DNA of 15,647 nt from a bacterium (GCA_012511355.1 JAAZGG010000179.1:1-15647), one strand, 5' to 3'; numbered from the stretch's first letter, positions 8,155 to 15,086 are shown. Numbers and translations are program-made. The notes: generated from the letters alone by a model not told the origin.

Positions 8155-8174
8155 ATACCATCTCCTTTTGGTAT
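8155..8174 (-). promoter_or_regulatory. Hairpin displaying the oppB ribosome binding site
   Basis: On the minus-strand RNA, ATACCA (8174-8169) pairs with TGGTAT (8160-8155), leaving the eight-base loop AAAGGAGA that holds the Shine-Dalgarno sequence. The start codon follows two bases after the stem. The structure would present the site rather than bury it. The stem is only six pairs, so its stability is modest. Confidence 0.4.
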
Positions 8175-8178
8175 TTAA

Positions 8179-8222
8179 TAATCTTGAGAAAAATAGACTT
8201 CCAACTATTCTTTTCAAGATTA
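8179..8222 (-). promoter_or_regulatory. Long stem-loop between oppA and oppB
   Basis: On the minus-strand RNA the arms 8222-8205 and 8196-8179 form an 18-position stem with one A-C mismatch and one G-U pair around the loop TTGGAAGT. No T-run follows, so it is not a classic terminator. Position between a binding-protein gene and its permease genes fits an mRNA-stability or processing element that gives oppA mRNA excess, as known for other importer operons; this role is inferred. Confidence 0.55.
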
Positions 8223-8269
8223 AAATAGCCTATCTATTGTTTCTTTATTTTTACTATTTAACGAACATA

Positions 8270-8303
8270 AGGAGGGCATAGTAGCAAATAACCATGTCCT
8301 CCT
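8270..8303 (-). promoter_or_regulatory. Second stem-loop downstream of oppA
   Basis: AGGAGGGCAT (8270-8279) and ATGTCCTCCT (8294-8303) form ten pairs around a 14-base loop; on the minus-strand RNA one position is an A-C mismatch. The minus strand reads AGGAGGACATGG, a ribosome-binding-site look-alike only two bases before an ATG that opens a 13-codon frame. There is no T-run after it. With the hairpins at 8155-8222, this makes the 208-base oppA-oppB spacer mostly structured; I see no gene in it. Confidence 0.4.
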
Positions 8304-8360
8304 ATATGTGTGTAACTAGTCTAAATTATAATAATCAAAATTCATTGAATGTTTTGAATA

Positions 8361-10550
8361 TTAGAATAGACCGATGACTTTTGTCATGTAGCCTTCGCCG
8401 TTACCTCTGAAGGTATCAAGGTAGGTTGAAGGATCGCCATAGTCTGGTCCCCAACCAGAACCGTAGAAGATATCAAAGTTGCCAGAAGCACCATCTGGAG
8501 CTCTATAACCACAAGCATAGAAATCATCAGTTGTTGCGGTTTCAACTAGGTTAACTTGAACCTTATCGGCACCTAAAGCACCTTCAATTAGTTGCTTGAA
8601 TGACTGAGCTTGAGCGGTATTACCTGAACTCGGAGAGTAGTAAACGACATCTAGTTGAATTGGATAGGAAACGGTTGTTCCTAATTCTTGCATAGCATCG
8701 TACATTCTTGCTTTGGCCACATCTAAGTTGTACCAACCATCTTCCTTATCAGCAACCTGAATATGACTACCTAGATCTTCTAGATATTGTTGAACCATTT
8801 CGCCATAAGCAGTTCCGGCTGCAAAAGTATGAGCAAAGAATTTGTTGGTTGCGTCAGCCGCGGCGACAACTTCGCCTTCTAATCTAACGAACTCTGGGTG
8901 AACATACATATTTCTTAAGTTGGTCTTAGCTAATTCCGCTCCTCTGGTTACGCCATTCCAAGTTGTTCTATCCCAAGCATAGGCAATAGCCTTACGGAAG
9001 TTCTTATTCAATAAAGCTTTGGCGGTATCTACCTTGGCTTGACCATCCTTAGGTGATTTAGCATTGCCATTAGTGAGTTCAAACGTTCCTCTAGCAACGT
9101 TTAGACCACCAAAGAAGGATACAGAAGTGGTGTCAGAGATATAGACATAGCTTCCTTCGCTTGTAATATCATAGGTACCATCGGCTTTCTTGGTGCCGAA
9201 GAATCCGTCGGTTTGGGCTTTTTCAATTGTTCCAAGTGATTTGCTCAAACCAGTTCCAGCATATGTACCATCAACTACAGATTGGTATGTTTGTAGTGGG
9301 GTTTGTCCATCGTCATAAACCCAGGTTACAGAGTCCATGCGACGATCAGCTTCATCATAATATGGTTTTTCAGCTGTTCCGGTCTTTTCAATTTTAATCT
9401 CGGACTTGTCTGTTAACTTTGTTAAACGATAAGCACCGTTGTAAACGTTGCTGGTAACATCGGTAGCAAGACCGAATTTGTACGTAGCGGTGTCACGATT
9501 TGCATATTTGTCAACACCATAGACTCCACCAACCGCTTCGAAGTATTGTTTACAAATTGGCATGAAGCAAGAATAGGTTAACATTGTTGGGAAGTAAGAA
9601 GTCTCACGCTCTAGTTCAATGACTAATTGATGAGCATTGGCTCCAACTTTATAACCGACGTTGGCAAATGTTGGACTATCACCCTTACCATCTGTTTCTA
9701 GGTATTCGGAAACGCCTTTAACAACGCCTTCAACTAACCATTCTAGACCCGCCTTGGCATCAAGCATGTGCTGGAAGCCAGCTACAAAGTCTTCAGCTTT
9801 GACCTGTGAATAGACTTCACCAGTTGATTTGTACCAATAGGCATCTTCTCTGAGATTGAAAGTATACTTCTTACCACCATCAGAAACTACCCAATCTTTG
9901 GCAATCGCTGGTTTTAATTGGCTTAGACCATTGTACTCAACTAGACCATCAACACAGTTAACTAGAATTTCACTGTCAGTTTGATGTGAAGTATTGACGA
10001 TGTCAATTGTCACTGGGCCTGTACTGAAGGTAAGTTTGTAATCAGTAGCTAGTGTGTGTCCCCAGCCTGTCAACATGGTTGCAGGATCATAATCAGCGGG
10101 ATCACCACTATCAACTGCGGCTTGCCATGCAGCAAGTAACTGATTTCTTTGAGCATGCGTAATAAAACTTGTTTTTCCTGAGCCCTTTGTGGCGACCATG
10201 CTTTTGAAGCGATCTGTGTCACTACCCCATTGAACATAAGGAACTGTTCTGGGAGCAACTCTTGAAATCGTATAGGCGCCGCCATCCGTTGTTGTTGGAA
10301 CAAAAACAGCAGACTCTAGTAATAAGGCTTCAGCTTGAGCATAGAGAACAAATTTTTTGTCGACTGTATCTGCCTGAAGTGCTGCATCAAGCTTGGCTTC
10401 ATACGCGCCTAAAGCTTCTGTGTATGTAGTGCCTTCATCAGCGCGTGTATATGGAACCTCTGCGGAAGAGCTTGGTTTCTTCCCACAGGAAGCGAGTATA
10501 ACAGCTAAAGCTGATAAAAGCACTAAATAACCAAATTTAGATTTTTTCAT
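8361..10550 (-). CDS. oppA: Oligopeptide-binding lipoprotein OppA, apparently circularly permuted
   Basis: This 729-residue family-5 solute-binding protein is tethered outside the membrane and delivers peptides to OppBC. It has a lipoprotein signal with lipobox LASC (Cys22). Residues about 175-725 follow the normal order of the family: SEILVNCVDGLVEYNGLSQL, AIAKDWVVSDGGKKYTFNLR, VKAEDFVAGFQHMLDAK, NFRKAIAYAWDR and DIFYGSGWGPDYGDPSTYLD. The protein then ends at GYMTKVIGLF, about 100 residues early for this family. Those missing last elements seem to be at the front: residues 44-120 read LGAYEAKLDAAL, KKFVLYAQAEALLLESAVFV, GGAYTISRVAP and DRFKSMV, which resemble the usual C-terminal 'YdaLidkA...R..ly..AEalLl..apviPly' segment and its last strands. 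Residues 120-170 would be a linker. The 208 bases after the stop do not encode the missing part. Start ATG 10550 has AAAGGAGGA upstream. Family assignment is firm; the permutation is read by eye. Confidence 0.92.
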   Translation of the reverse strand: MKKSKFGYLVLLSALAVILASCGKKPSSSAEVPYTRADEGTTYTEALGAYEAKLDAALQADTVDKKFVLYAQAEALLLESAVFVPTTTDGGAYTISRVAPRTVPYVQWGSDTDRFKSMVATKGSGKTSFITHAQRNQLLAAWQAAVDSGDPADYDPATMLTGWGHTLATDYKLTFSTGPVTIDIVNTSHQTDSEILVNCVDGLVEYNGLSQLKPAIAKDWVVSDGGKKYTFNLREDAYWYKSTGEVYSQVKAEDFVAGFQHMLDAKAGLEWLVEGVVKGVSEYLETDGKGDSPTFANVGYKVGANAHQLVIELERETSYFPTMLTYSCFMPICKQYFEAVGGVYGVDKYANRDTATYKFGLATDVTSNVYNGAYRLTKLTDKSEIKIEKTGTAEKPYYDEADRRMDSVTWVYDDGQTPLQTYQSVVDGTYAGTGLSKSLGTIEKAQTDGFFGTKKADGTYDITSEGSYVYISDTTSVSFFGGLNVARGTFELTNGNAKSPKDGQAKVDTAKALLNKNFRKAIAYAWDRTTWNGVTRGAELAKTNLRNMYVHPEFVRLEGEVVAAADATNKFFAHTFAAGTAYGEMVQQYLEDLGSHIQVADKEDGWYNLDVAKARMYDAMQELGTTVSYPIQLDVVYYSPSSGNTAQAQSFKQLIEGALGADKVQVNLVETATTDDFYACGYRAPDGASGNFDIFYGSGWGPDYGDPSTYLDTFRGNGEGYMTKVIGLF

Positions 10551-10576
10551 GTGTTTTCCTCCTTTTCTAAATTTCC

Positions 10577-10593
10577 ACCTATTTTTAATAGGT
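10577..10593 (-). promoter_or_regulatory. Hairpin at the 5' end of the opp mRNA
   Basis: ACCTATT and AATAGGT form a perfect seven-pair stem with a three-base loop. The predicted transcription start is near 10594, so the hairpin would sit at the very 5' end of the message, a placement known to protect mRNAs from decay. The ribosome binding site lies downstream and stays free. Confidence 0.4.
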
Positions 10594-10600
10594 TGAGTTG

Positions 10601-10629
10601 ATTATAAACTTTTTTAATAGTCAATTCAA
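10601..10629 (-). promoter_or_regulatory. Promoter of the opp operon
   Basis: On the minus strand TTGAAT (10629-10624), a 17-bp spacer and TATAAT (10606-10601) form a near-consensus sigma-A promoter about 50 bases upstream of oppA. The TTGACT nearer the -10 box is only 12 bp away and therefore not the -35 element. A cre-like site lies just upstream. Confidence 0.75.
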
Positions 10630-10644
10630 TAAGAGCGGAAAAGG

Positions 10645-10660
10645 TTGGAAACGCTTTCAT
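10645..10660. promoter_or_regulatory. Candidate CcpA cre site upstream of the opp promoter
   Basis: The plus-strand 16-mer TTGGAAACGCTTTCAT matches the published-style degenerate cre consensus WTGNNARCGNWWWCAW at every position. It is centred near -58 relative to the predicted opp start. Sites upstream of -35 usually activate, while sites overlapping or downstream of the promoter repress, so carbon-status activation of peptide import is possible. No ccpA gene is in the window to confirm that the regulator exists. Confidence 0.55.
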
Positions 10661-10710
10661 ATGATTTTCTCGGTCTTTTATTGCTTGTTTATCATCTAAA
10701 AACCGCCCTT

Positions 10711-10738
10711 AAAATTAAAAAAGGAGGTTCTACCTCCT
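10711..10738 (-). terminator. Terminator of the HD-domain/ispF operon
   Basis: On the minus strand AGGAGGT (10738-10732) pairs with ACCTCCT (10728-10722) around a three-base loop, followed by a T-rich tail. It begins inside the stop codon of the HD-domain gene and separates that operon from the opp promoter region. Confidence 0.85.
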
Positions 10739-11957
10739 AAATGTAAACTACTATTTTACTATTCGCGTTAGTGACGTCTTTGGCGGCAATCACCTTAACA
10801 ATGGGTGATATTTTATTTAGTTCGACTAGTTCTCCACTCTCTTTTTTCTTAATAAGAATCGCATTGACATCATTGCGACCATATTTCTTATAAACTTGTT
10901 GTGATAATTCTCCGTAATGGAAATAATAGGCTGGGTCATAGCCTTTTTGAATGACACTTTGTTTAATGGCCGCGACCTCTTTTTCGGTTTTAATGTACTT
11001 ATATTTTAGATTATGGCGATTTAAAACACGTTCACTTAAATCCGCGAGAATTGGATCATCTTCTTCGCTGAAAGTGTGCATATAATAACCAATAACCCCA
11101 TCATCGAAAGTAATATAAGTCTTTAGATCTAATACCTCACCGCTAGCAAGGGGCTCTAAATAAGTATAGGGGTGCTTAAATTGATATCCACTTTTAAGCA
11201 AGTCAAAGTAACGTTTAAGTGTGCTCATCACCAAGACTTCATAGCAGTAAGCCTCAGGATGGAAATAGACTTGGGTATACATGTGGTAACGACCAAGGAT
11301 GATGTTTTCAATATTAGAGACATTGTTCTCTTTAAAGACTAAACGCCCCTCAATAGCCGTAATCCCTCTTAACAAGCGATCTAAATCAATATGACCGTAA
11401 GGCGTTCCTGTAAAATAAGCATCTCTTAGCAAAAAGTCTAAACGATCAACATCCAGCTGACTAGAGATTAATTGAACAGGAATAGGATTGGGATAAGTGT
11501 GGTTTATAACTTGAGCAATCTTGGCTGGTAAATTTTTATCGGCCATTTTTAAGACTCGATTTACTTCGGTGTCTCCCGTAATAATTAAACAACAATAATC
11601 CTCAAGCTTAATGCGGTGAATCATCTCAAAAGCGTGAGACAGTTGTCCATGTCCAATATCGTCTAGCAAGGCCGCACAAAGAGTAATAATCACTTCTTCT
11701 TCGCTTAAACTGGAGCGAACTTCTTGTGAACTTTCGAGGATGCGACGAGCGATTTCATAAGTCCCTAACGAATGCGTAAAACGAGAGTGTTCAGCTGTAG
11801 AAAAGACTTGTAACGTTCCCCCTAACTGGTGGATTCTTTTCATCCGTTGCATCTCTTTGGTATTAATTAAATCTACGATGATTTGATAATCAACATAGAC
11901 ATAACCATAGACCGGATCCCTAAAAACTTCCGTTCTTGCCAATTTCTTAAATTTCAT
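10737..11957 (-). CDS. HD-domain phosphohydrolase-like protein (YwfO/SAMHD1-type fold), His of the HD motif replaced
   Basis: This 406-residue protein resembles the HD-superfamily dNTP triphosphohydrolase-like proteins of Bacillota (YwfO and EF1143 type, related to SAMHD1). The order of motifs is clear: FRDPVYGYVYVDYQIIVDLI, then MKRIHQLGGTLQVFSTAEHS (39-58) with the first metal His in RFTHSLG (H62), the HD motif region ALLDDIGHGQLSHAFE (96-111) and the late Asp in QLDVDRLDFLLRDAYFTG (D169). Family members read LLHDIGHG, but here it is LLDDIGHG: Asp99 stands where the metal-binding His should be, a change explained by one base (GAC for CAC). Activity may therefore be altered or lost; a sequencing error is possible. 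The C-terminal half is less conserved and may mediate oligomerisation. Its ATG overlaps the ispF stop by four bases (ATGA), so the two are coupled. Confidence 0.85.
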   Translation of the reverse strand: MKFKKLARTEVFRDPVYGYVYVDYQIIVDLINTKEMQRMKRIHQLGGTLQVFSTAEHSRFTHSLGTYEIARRILESSQEVRSSLSEEEVIITLCAALLDDIGHGQLSHAFEMIHRIKLEDYCCLIITGDTEVNRVLKMADKNLPAKIAQVINHTYPNPIPVQLISSQLDVDRLDFLLRDAYFTGTPYGHIDLDRLLRGITAIEGRLVFKENNVSNIENIILGRYHMYTQVYFHPEAYCYEVLVMSTLKRYFDLLKSGYQFKHPYTYLEPLASGEVLDLKTYITFDDGVIGYYMHTFSEEDDPILADLSERVLNRHNLKYKYIKTEKEVAAIKQSVIQKGYDPAYYFHYGELSQQVYKKYGRNDVNAILIKKKESGELVELNKISPIVKVIAAKDVTNANSKIVVYI

Positions 11958-12442
11958 TTATTCTCTTCCTCTTTTTCAAGCAAAACCGTCGTCCAAACAA
12001 GGTAAGCTTTTTTATTACCGATACTGCCAATACCTTCATTGGTCCCAGCCTTGATATTGACCTTTTCTTTTTCAATTCCTAAAGCTTTAGCTACACTTTC
12101 TCTAACGGCTTCTTTGTAACTGCCAAGTTTGGGCTCTTCTAGAACAATCATCGTATCAATATTGCTGATTTTGTAAGCACTGTTTGCCAGTGTTTCTTTG
12201 CAAACCTTTAAAAAGTAAAGCGAACTTATCCCGCGATACTTCTCATCTTTATCACTAAAAGATTGCCCTAAATCTCCCTGACCGAGTGCCCCTAAAATTG
12301 CCTCGGCAATAGAATGACTCAAGGCATCGCCATCAGAATGCGAGATAGAACCAAAAGGCGCGGGAACCTCTACTCCGCCGATGCGTAGTTTTGCCCCTTT
12401 GCTTAAAGGATGAATATCAATAGAATTTCCGATTCGATACAT
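11954..12442 (-). CDS. ispF: 2-C-methyl-D-erythritol 2,4-cyclodiphosphate synthase
   Basis: IspF converts 4-diphosphocytidyl-2-C-methyl-D-erythritol 2-phosphate to the 2,4-cyclodiphosphate plus CMP in the cytoplasm, the fifth step of the non-mevalonate isoprenoid pathway. The 162-residue length is typical. The start RIGNSIDIHPL holds the metal ligands Asp9 and His11; HSDGDALSHSIAEAILGALG (35-54) holds the third ligand His43; GDLGQSFSDKDEKYRG is the family loop after it. The C-terminal segment normally reading 'KATTTE.lGf.G' is INIKAGTNEGIGSIG-like here (NIKAGTNEGIGSIG), somewhat divergent. The start ATG 12442 has AAGGAAAG upstream. It sits in the middle of a three-gene operon whose other members have no evident link to isoprenoids. 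Its presence implies the non-mevalonate pathway, although ispD, often adjacent or fused, is not here. Confidence 0.93.
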   Translation of the reverse strand: MYRIGNSIDIHPLSKGAKLRIGGVEVPAPFGSISHSDGDALSHSIAEAILGALGQGDLGQSFSDKDEKYRGISSLYFLKVCKETLANSAYKISNIDTMIVLEEPKLGSYKEAVRESVAKALGIEKEKVNIKAGTNEGIGSIGNKKAYLVWTTVLLEKEEENK

Positions 12443-12457
12443 AATTATCTTTCCTTT

Positions 12458-13045
12458 TTAATTGAGAATGCGGGTCTCAACCTCTTGACTGGCTTTAATT
12501 AATTTAATCATCGCTTTTATATTACGTAACAATTCTTTTTCTTTAGCAATTATCGTTTCTAAAAAACTCAACATTTTGGCCCCTTCTACAATTAAGATAT
12601 CGTAAACAAAAATATCAAAACCATATTTTTTACTTTGTCTTCTTAATTTATTTGGGATGTTTTCTTCAAAATCTGGATAAACAACATGAGCATCTACTGG
12701 CCGTAAGTGATTGATCCAGGTTTGGAAGTTTTCTAACTCAATTTCAGCAAGGTGTTCGGTATCATCTAAAAACCAATAGAGTTCTTGTTTTAGTTCGTGA
12801 TTTTTTGCGACAATTAGTCTTTCTTTTTCTCGGCGATGCATTTTTACATATGGGTACTCTAAAAGGCGCAAGAACTTGCGAAAAGCGAGCATATATTGAT
12901 CAATATCTTCAAAGGGTATGCTCTTAGTAATAGCTTCTAATTCTTTTTTGTTTCGCTGAAAATCTGAGATTTCAAGTTTGACATTTTCAATGTCTTCTAG
13001 ATACTCTTCGATGTTCAGATCAATCTTTTTTCTTTTATTGGTCAC
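12458..13045 (-). CDS. Uncharacterised helical protein
   Basis: I do not recognise this 195-residue protein. It is highly charged and predicted almost wholly helical, without a signal peptide or membrane segment, so cytoplasmic. Residues 10-45 (LNIEEYLEDIENVKLEISDF and after) and 150-195 (MLSFLETIIAKEKELLRNIK and after) have heptad-like spacing and could form coiled coils; the middle has an aromatic-rich stretch (LRLLEYPYVKMHRREKERL) and a less helical part (LRPVDAHVVYPDFEENIP). The start is GTG 13045, chosen because GGAGG lies seven bases before it and no ATG is suitably placed. It is the first gene of the operon, 15 bases ahead of ispF, with a good promoter upstream at 13092-13064. Context gives no firm role. 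Confidence 0.8.
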   Translation of the reverse strand: MTNKRKKIDLNIEEYLEDIENVKLEISDFQRNKKELEAITKSIPFEDIDQYMLAFRKFLRLLEYPYVKMHRREKERLIVAKNHELKQELYWFLDDTEHLAEIELENFQTWINHLRPVDAHVVYPDFEENIPNKLRRQSKKYGFDIFVYDILIVEGAKMLSFLETIIAKEKELLRNIKAMIKLIKASQEVETRILN

Positions 13046-13063
13046 TTGTTATCCTCCATGGAA

Positions 13064-13092
13064 AGTTTACTACATTCCACAAATAGTGACAA
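13064..13092 (-). promoter_or_regulatory. Promoter of the helical protein-ispF-HD operon
   Basis: TTGTCA (13092-13087), a 17-bp spacer and TAAACT (13069-13064) on the minus strand. It is divergent from the rubrerythrin promoter, with about 48 bases between the two -35 boxes that hold no further recognisable operator. Confidence 0.65.
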
Positions 13093-13140
13093 GCAAAAGG
13101 CCTAGTCCTTTATTTAACTTTCTTTTCTTAAGCATTCTAT

Positions 13141-13169
13141 TTGTCTATTGTTTTTTTGAATGTTATAAT
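13141..13169 (+). promoter_or_regulatory. Promoter of the rubrerythrin gene
   Basis: TTGTCT (13141-13146), a 17-bp spacer and a perfect TATAAT (13164-13169). The start of transcription would be near 13176, and a strong AAGGAGGG ribosome binding site (13184-13191) follows, consistent with high expression. Confidence 0.75.
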
Positions 13170-13197
13170 TAAAACGAATATATAAGGAGGGAAAAAT

Positions 13198-13737
13198 ATG
13201 AATTTAAAAGGTAGTAGAACTGAGAAAAATTTGATGACGGCTTTTGCTGGCGAGTCTGAGGCTCGCAATAAGTATACCTATTATGCTTCAAAAGCGAAAA
13301 AAGAAGGCTATAACCAAATTGCCGCTTTCTTTGAAGAAACCGCCGGCAATGAAAAAGAACACGCTGAACTTTGGTTTAAGGCCCTGCATGGTGGTGAAAT
13401 CCCCACAACGGCTGATAATCTTGAAGATGCCGCTAACGGTGAAAACTATGAGTGGACCACTATGTATGCCGAATTTGCTAAGGTCGCTAAAGAAGAAGGC
13501 TTTACTGAATTAGCCTATCTTTTCGACGAAGTTGCTAAGATTGAAAAAACACATGAGGAAAGATTTAGAAAATTAAAACAAAGTGTCGTTGAAGGTACCG
13601 TATTTAAGAAACGGGAAAAAACCGTTTGGATTTGTACCAACTGCGGTAAGCTTTGGGAAGGTACTGAACCCCCAATGCTCTGCCCAGTCTGTAAACACGA
13701 TCGCGGCTACTTTGTTGTCCGGGTTATAACCTGGTAA
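13198..13737 (+). CDS. rbr: Rubrerythrin
   Basis: Rubrerythrin is a cytoplasmic di-iron protein that reduces hydrogen peroxide to water in anaerobes, with electrons passing through its rubredoxin-like domain. At 179 residues this is slightly shorter than the classic 191. The four-helix ferritin-like domain carries the metal ligands: Glu in [11 protein letters not shown] (E19), ExxH in [10 protein letters not shown] (E52, H55), Glu in [14 protein letters not shown] (E92) and ExxH in IEKTHEERF (E116, H119). The C-terminal rubredoxin-like domain has both CxxC knuckles, WICTNCG (C146, C149) and LCPVCKH (C162, C165). It has its own promoter, a strong ribosome binding site and a terminator, so it is monocistronic. 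I looked for a PerR or Fur box over the promoter and found only an imperfect half-site. Its presence suggests an anaerobic or microaerophilic life. Confidence 0.96.
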   Translation: MNLKGSRTEKNLMTAFAGESEARNKYTYYASKAKKEGYNQIAAFFEETAGNEKEHAELWFKALHGGEIPTTADNLEDAANGENYEWTTMYAEFAKVAKEEGFTELAYLFDEVAKIEKTHEERFRKLKQSVVEGTVFKKREKTVWICTNCGKLWEGTEPPMLCPVCKHDRGYFVVRVITW

Positions 13738-13750
13738 AAGTACTTGACAG

Positions 13751-13781
13751 AAAGGATTGATTCAATCGGTCAATCCTTTTT
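13751..13781 (+). terminator. Rubrerythrin terminator
   Basis: AAAGGATTGA (13751-13760) pairs perfectly with TCAATCCTTT (13770-13779) around a nine-base loop, with T residues continuing to 13781. It lies 14 bases after the rubrerythrin stop codon. Confidence 0.85.
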
Positions 13782-13784
13782 AAG

Positions 13785-13813
13785 TTGAAATTTTTAGTCA
13801 ATAGATGAATAAT
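13785..13813 (+). promoter_or_regulatory. Probable promoter of the aminopeptidase gene
   Basis: TTGAAA (13785-13790), a 17-bp spacer and AATAAT (13808-13813), just after the rubrerythrin terminator. The predicted leader is short, about 17 bases, but includes the AGAGGT ribosome binding site. The -10 box is not perfect. Confidence 0.5.
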
Positions 13814-13836
13814 TGAAGAAGAAAAGAGGTAAAAAT

Positions 13837-15078
13837 ATGTATAGTAAAGAAATTTTAGAAAAATACGCCAATTTAATTGTTAAAACTGGCGCCAATGTGC
13901 AAAAAGATCAACCAGTCATTTTGCGGGCTTCACTAGATGCCAAGCCTTTAGCTCTTGAAGTTGTGAAAGAAGCCTACAAGGCCGGTGCTAAAAGTGTTCG
14001 CGTGGACTGGGGCGAACCCCAACTAGTCAAAATTCACTTTGACCATCAAAGTTTAGAAACCTTGACAGAAATTCCTGAATGGCTAGTGGAACGGGAGAAA
14101 TGGTATATCGACCGTGGTTGCTGCCTTATCTCCATCGCAACCTTAGATCCAGAAGCCATGGTGGGCGTTGATCCCGAAAAAATTAAAGCCACCCAAATCG
14201 CTATGATGACTAAGGCTCCTGAGATGATGAATTATACCATGGGCAACAAAGGTCAATGGACTATTGCTGCTTATCCCAATCTTGCTTGGGCGAAAAAATG
14301 CTTCCCAGATGACAGCGAAAAAGTAGCGCTTAAAAAGCTAGAAAACGCTATTCTCAAGTGTGTTCACATCACTAAGAATAATGACCCCATTCGGGCCTGG
14401 AAAATTCACAATAACCGGATGAAGAAAAATTGTTCTATTCTCAATCGCTTAGACCTTGCTGAACTCCATTATACAAATTCATTAGGTACAGACTTAAGGA
14501 TTAAACTCCCCGTTAATCATCTGTGGGCAGGCGGAAGCGAGAAAACCGCTGATGGCCGTAAGATTGTCTTTAATCCCAACATGCCAACTGAAGAAGTCTT
14601 CTCCATGCCCCATAAAGATGGTGTTAATGGTCGCGTTTATGCCACTAAACCCTTAGTTAATAACGGCAATATCATCGATGATTTTTGGTTAGAGTTCAAA
14701 GATGGTGCGGTAGTTAAATATGATGCCAAAGTTGGAAAAGAATATCTTAAGGCCTTATTAGAAACCGATCCTGGCAGTCGTCGTCTAGGTGAAGTCGCCC
14801 TCGTTCCTTTTGATTCACCAATTAACAAAAGTGGCATTCTCTTTTATAGTACCCTTTTTGATGAAAATGCTTCCTGCCACTTGGCCCTTGGAAGAGCTTA
14901 TCCTATGAACATCAAAAAAGGGACCACGATGAGTAAAGAAGCACTAGAAGAAGAAGGGGCCAATAGTTCCTTCATCCACGTTGACTTCATGGTTGGTTCA
15001 GAAGACCTTAATATCGTGGGTTTAACAAAAGATGGGGAAAAAGTTCAAATCTTTAAAAACGGCAATTTCGCTTTTTAA
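13837..15078 (+). CDS. M29-family metalloaminopeptidase (AmpS/PepS/aminopeptidase T type)
   Basis: This 413-residue cytoplasmic enzyme removes N-terminal amino acids from peptides using two metal ions. All five ligands expected for the M29 family are present: Glu253 in MPTEEVFSMPHKDGVNG, Glu319 in RRLGEVALVP, His348 in DENASCHLALGRAYP, and His381 and Asp383 in FIHVDFMVGS. The N-terminal domain (about 1-110) has the family's LIVKTGANVQKDQPVILRAS and the YKAGAKSVRVDW strand. Length is normal. I start at ATG 13837, six bases after AGAGGT; an in-frame TTG at 13813 overlaps the -10 box and would place the ribosome binding site inside the gene. Together with the Opp importer nearby, it could supply amino acids from imported peptides, though it is transcribed separately. 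Confidence 0.95.
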   Translation: MYSKEILEKYANLIVKTGANVQKDQPVILRASLDAKPLALEVVKEAYKAGAKSVRVDWGEPQLVKIHFDHQSLETLTEIPEWLVEREKWYIDRGCCLISIATLDPEAMVGVDPEKIKATQIAMMTKAPEMMNYTMGNKGQWTIAAYPNLAWAKKCFPDDSEKVALKKLENAILKCVHITKNNDPIRAWKIHNNRMKKNCSILNRLDLAELHYTNSLGTDLRIKLPVNHLWAGGSEKTADGRKIVFNPNMPTEEVFSMPHKDGVNGRVYATKPLVNNGNIIDDFWLEFKDGAVVKYDAKVGKEYLKALLETDPGSRRLGEVALVPFDSPINKSGILFYSTLFDENASCHLALGRAYPMNIKKGTTMSKEALEEEGANSSFIHVDFMVGSEDLNIVGLTKDGEKVQIFKNGNFAF

Positions 15079-15086
15079 AATTTAAG

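Noticed and set aside
8180-8303. Terminator between oppA and oppB
   Set aside because: Stems are strong but no T-run follows on the minus strand, and oppB has no clear promoter of its own, so one transcript is more likely.
10070-10303. Second minus-strand frame inside oppA
   Set aside because: Overlaps the well-supported oppA frame; composition looks like out-of-frame translation.
12978-13172. Plus-strand open frame across the divergent promoter region
   Set aside because: It covers the start of a supported minus-strand gene and both promoters; no ribosome binding site.
13160-13180. PerR or Fur operator over the rubrerythrin promoter
   Set aside because: Only a half-site (TTATAAT) is present, and it is explained by the -10 box; the second half does not match.
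13244-13513. Shifted open frame inside rubrerythrin
   Set aside because: The other frame encodes a complete rubrerythrin with all metal ligands.
14637-14837. Minus-strand open frame inside the aminopeptidase gene
   Set aside because: Antisense shadow of a complete M29 enzyme.
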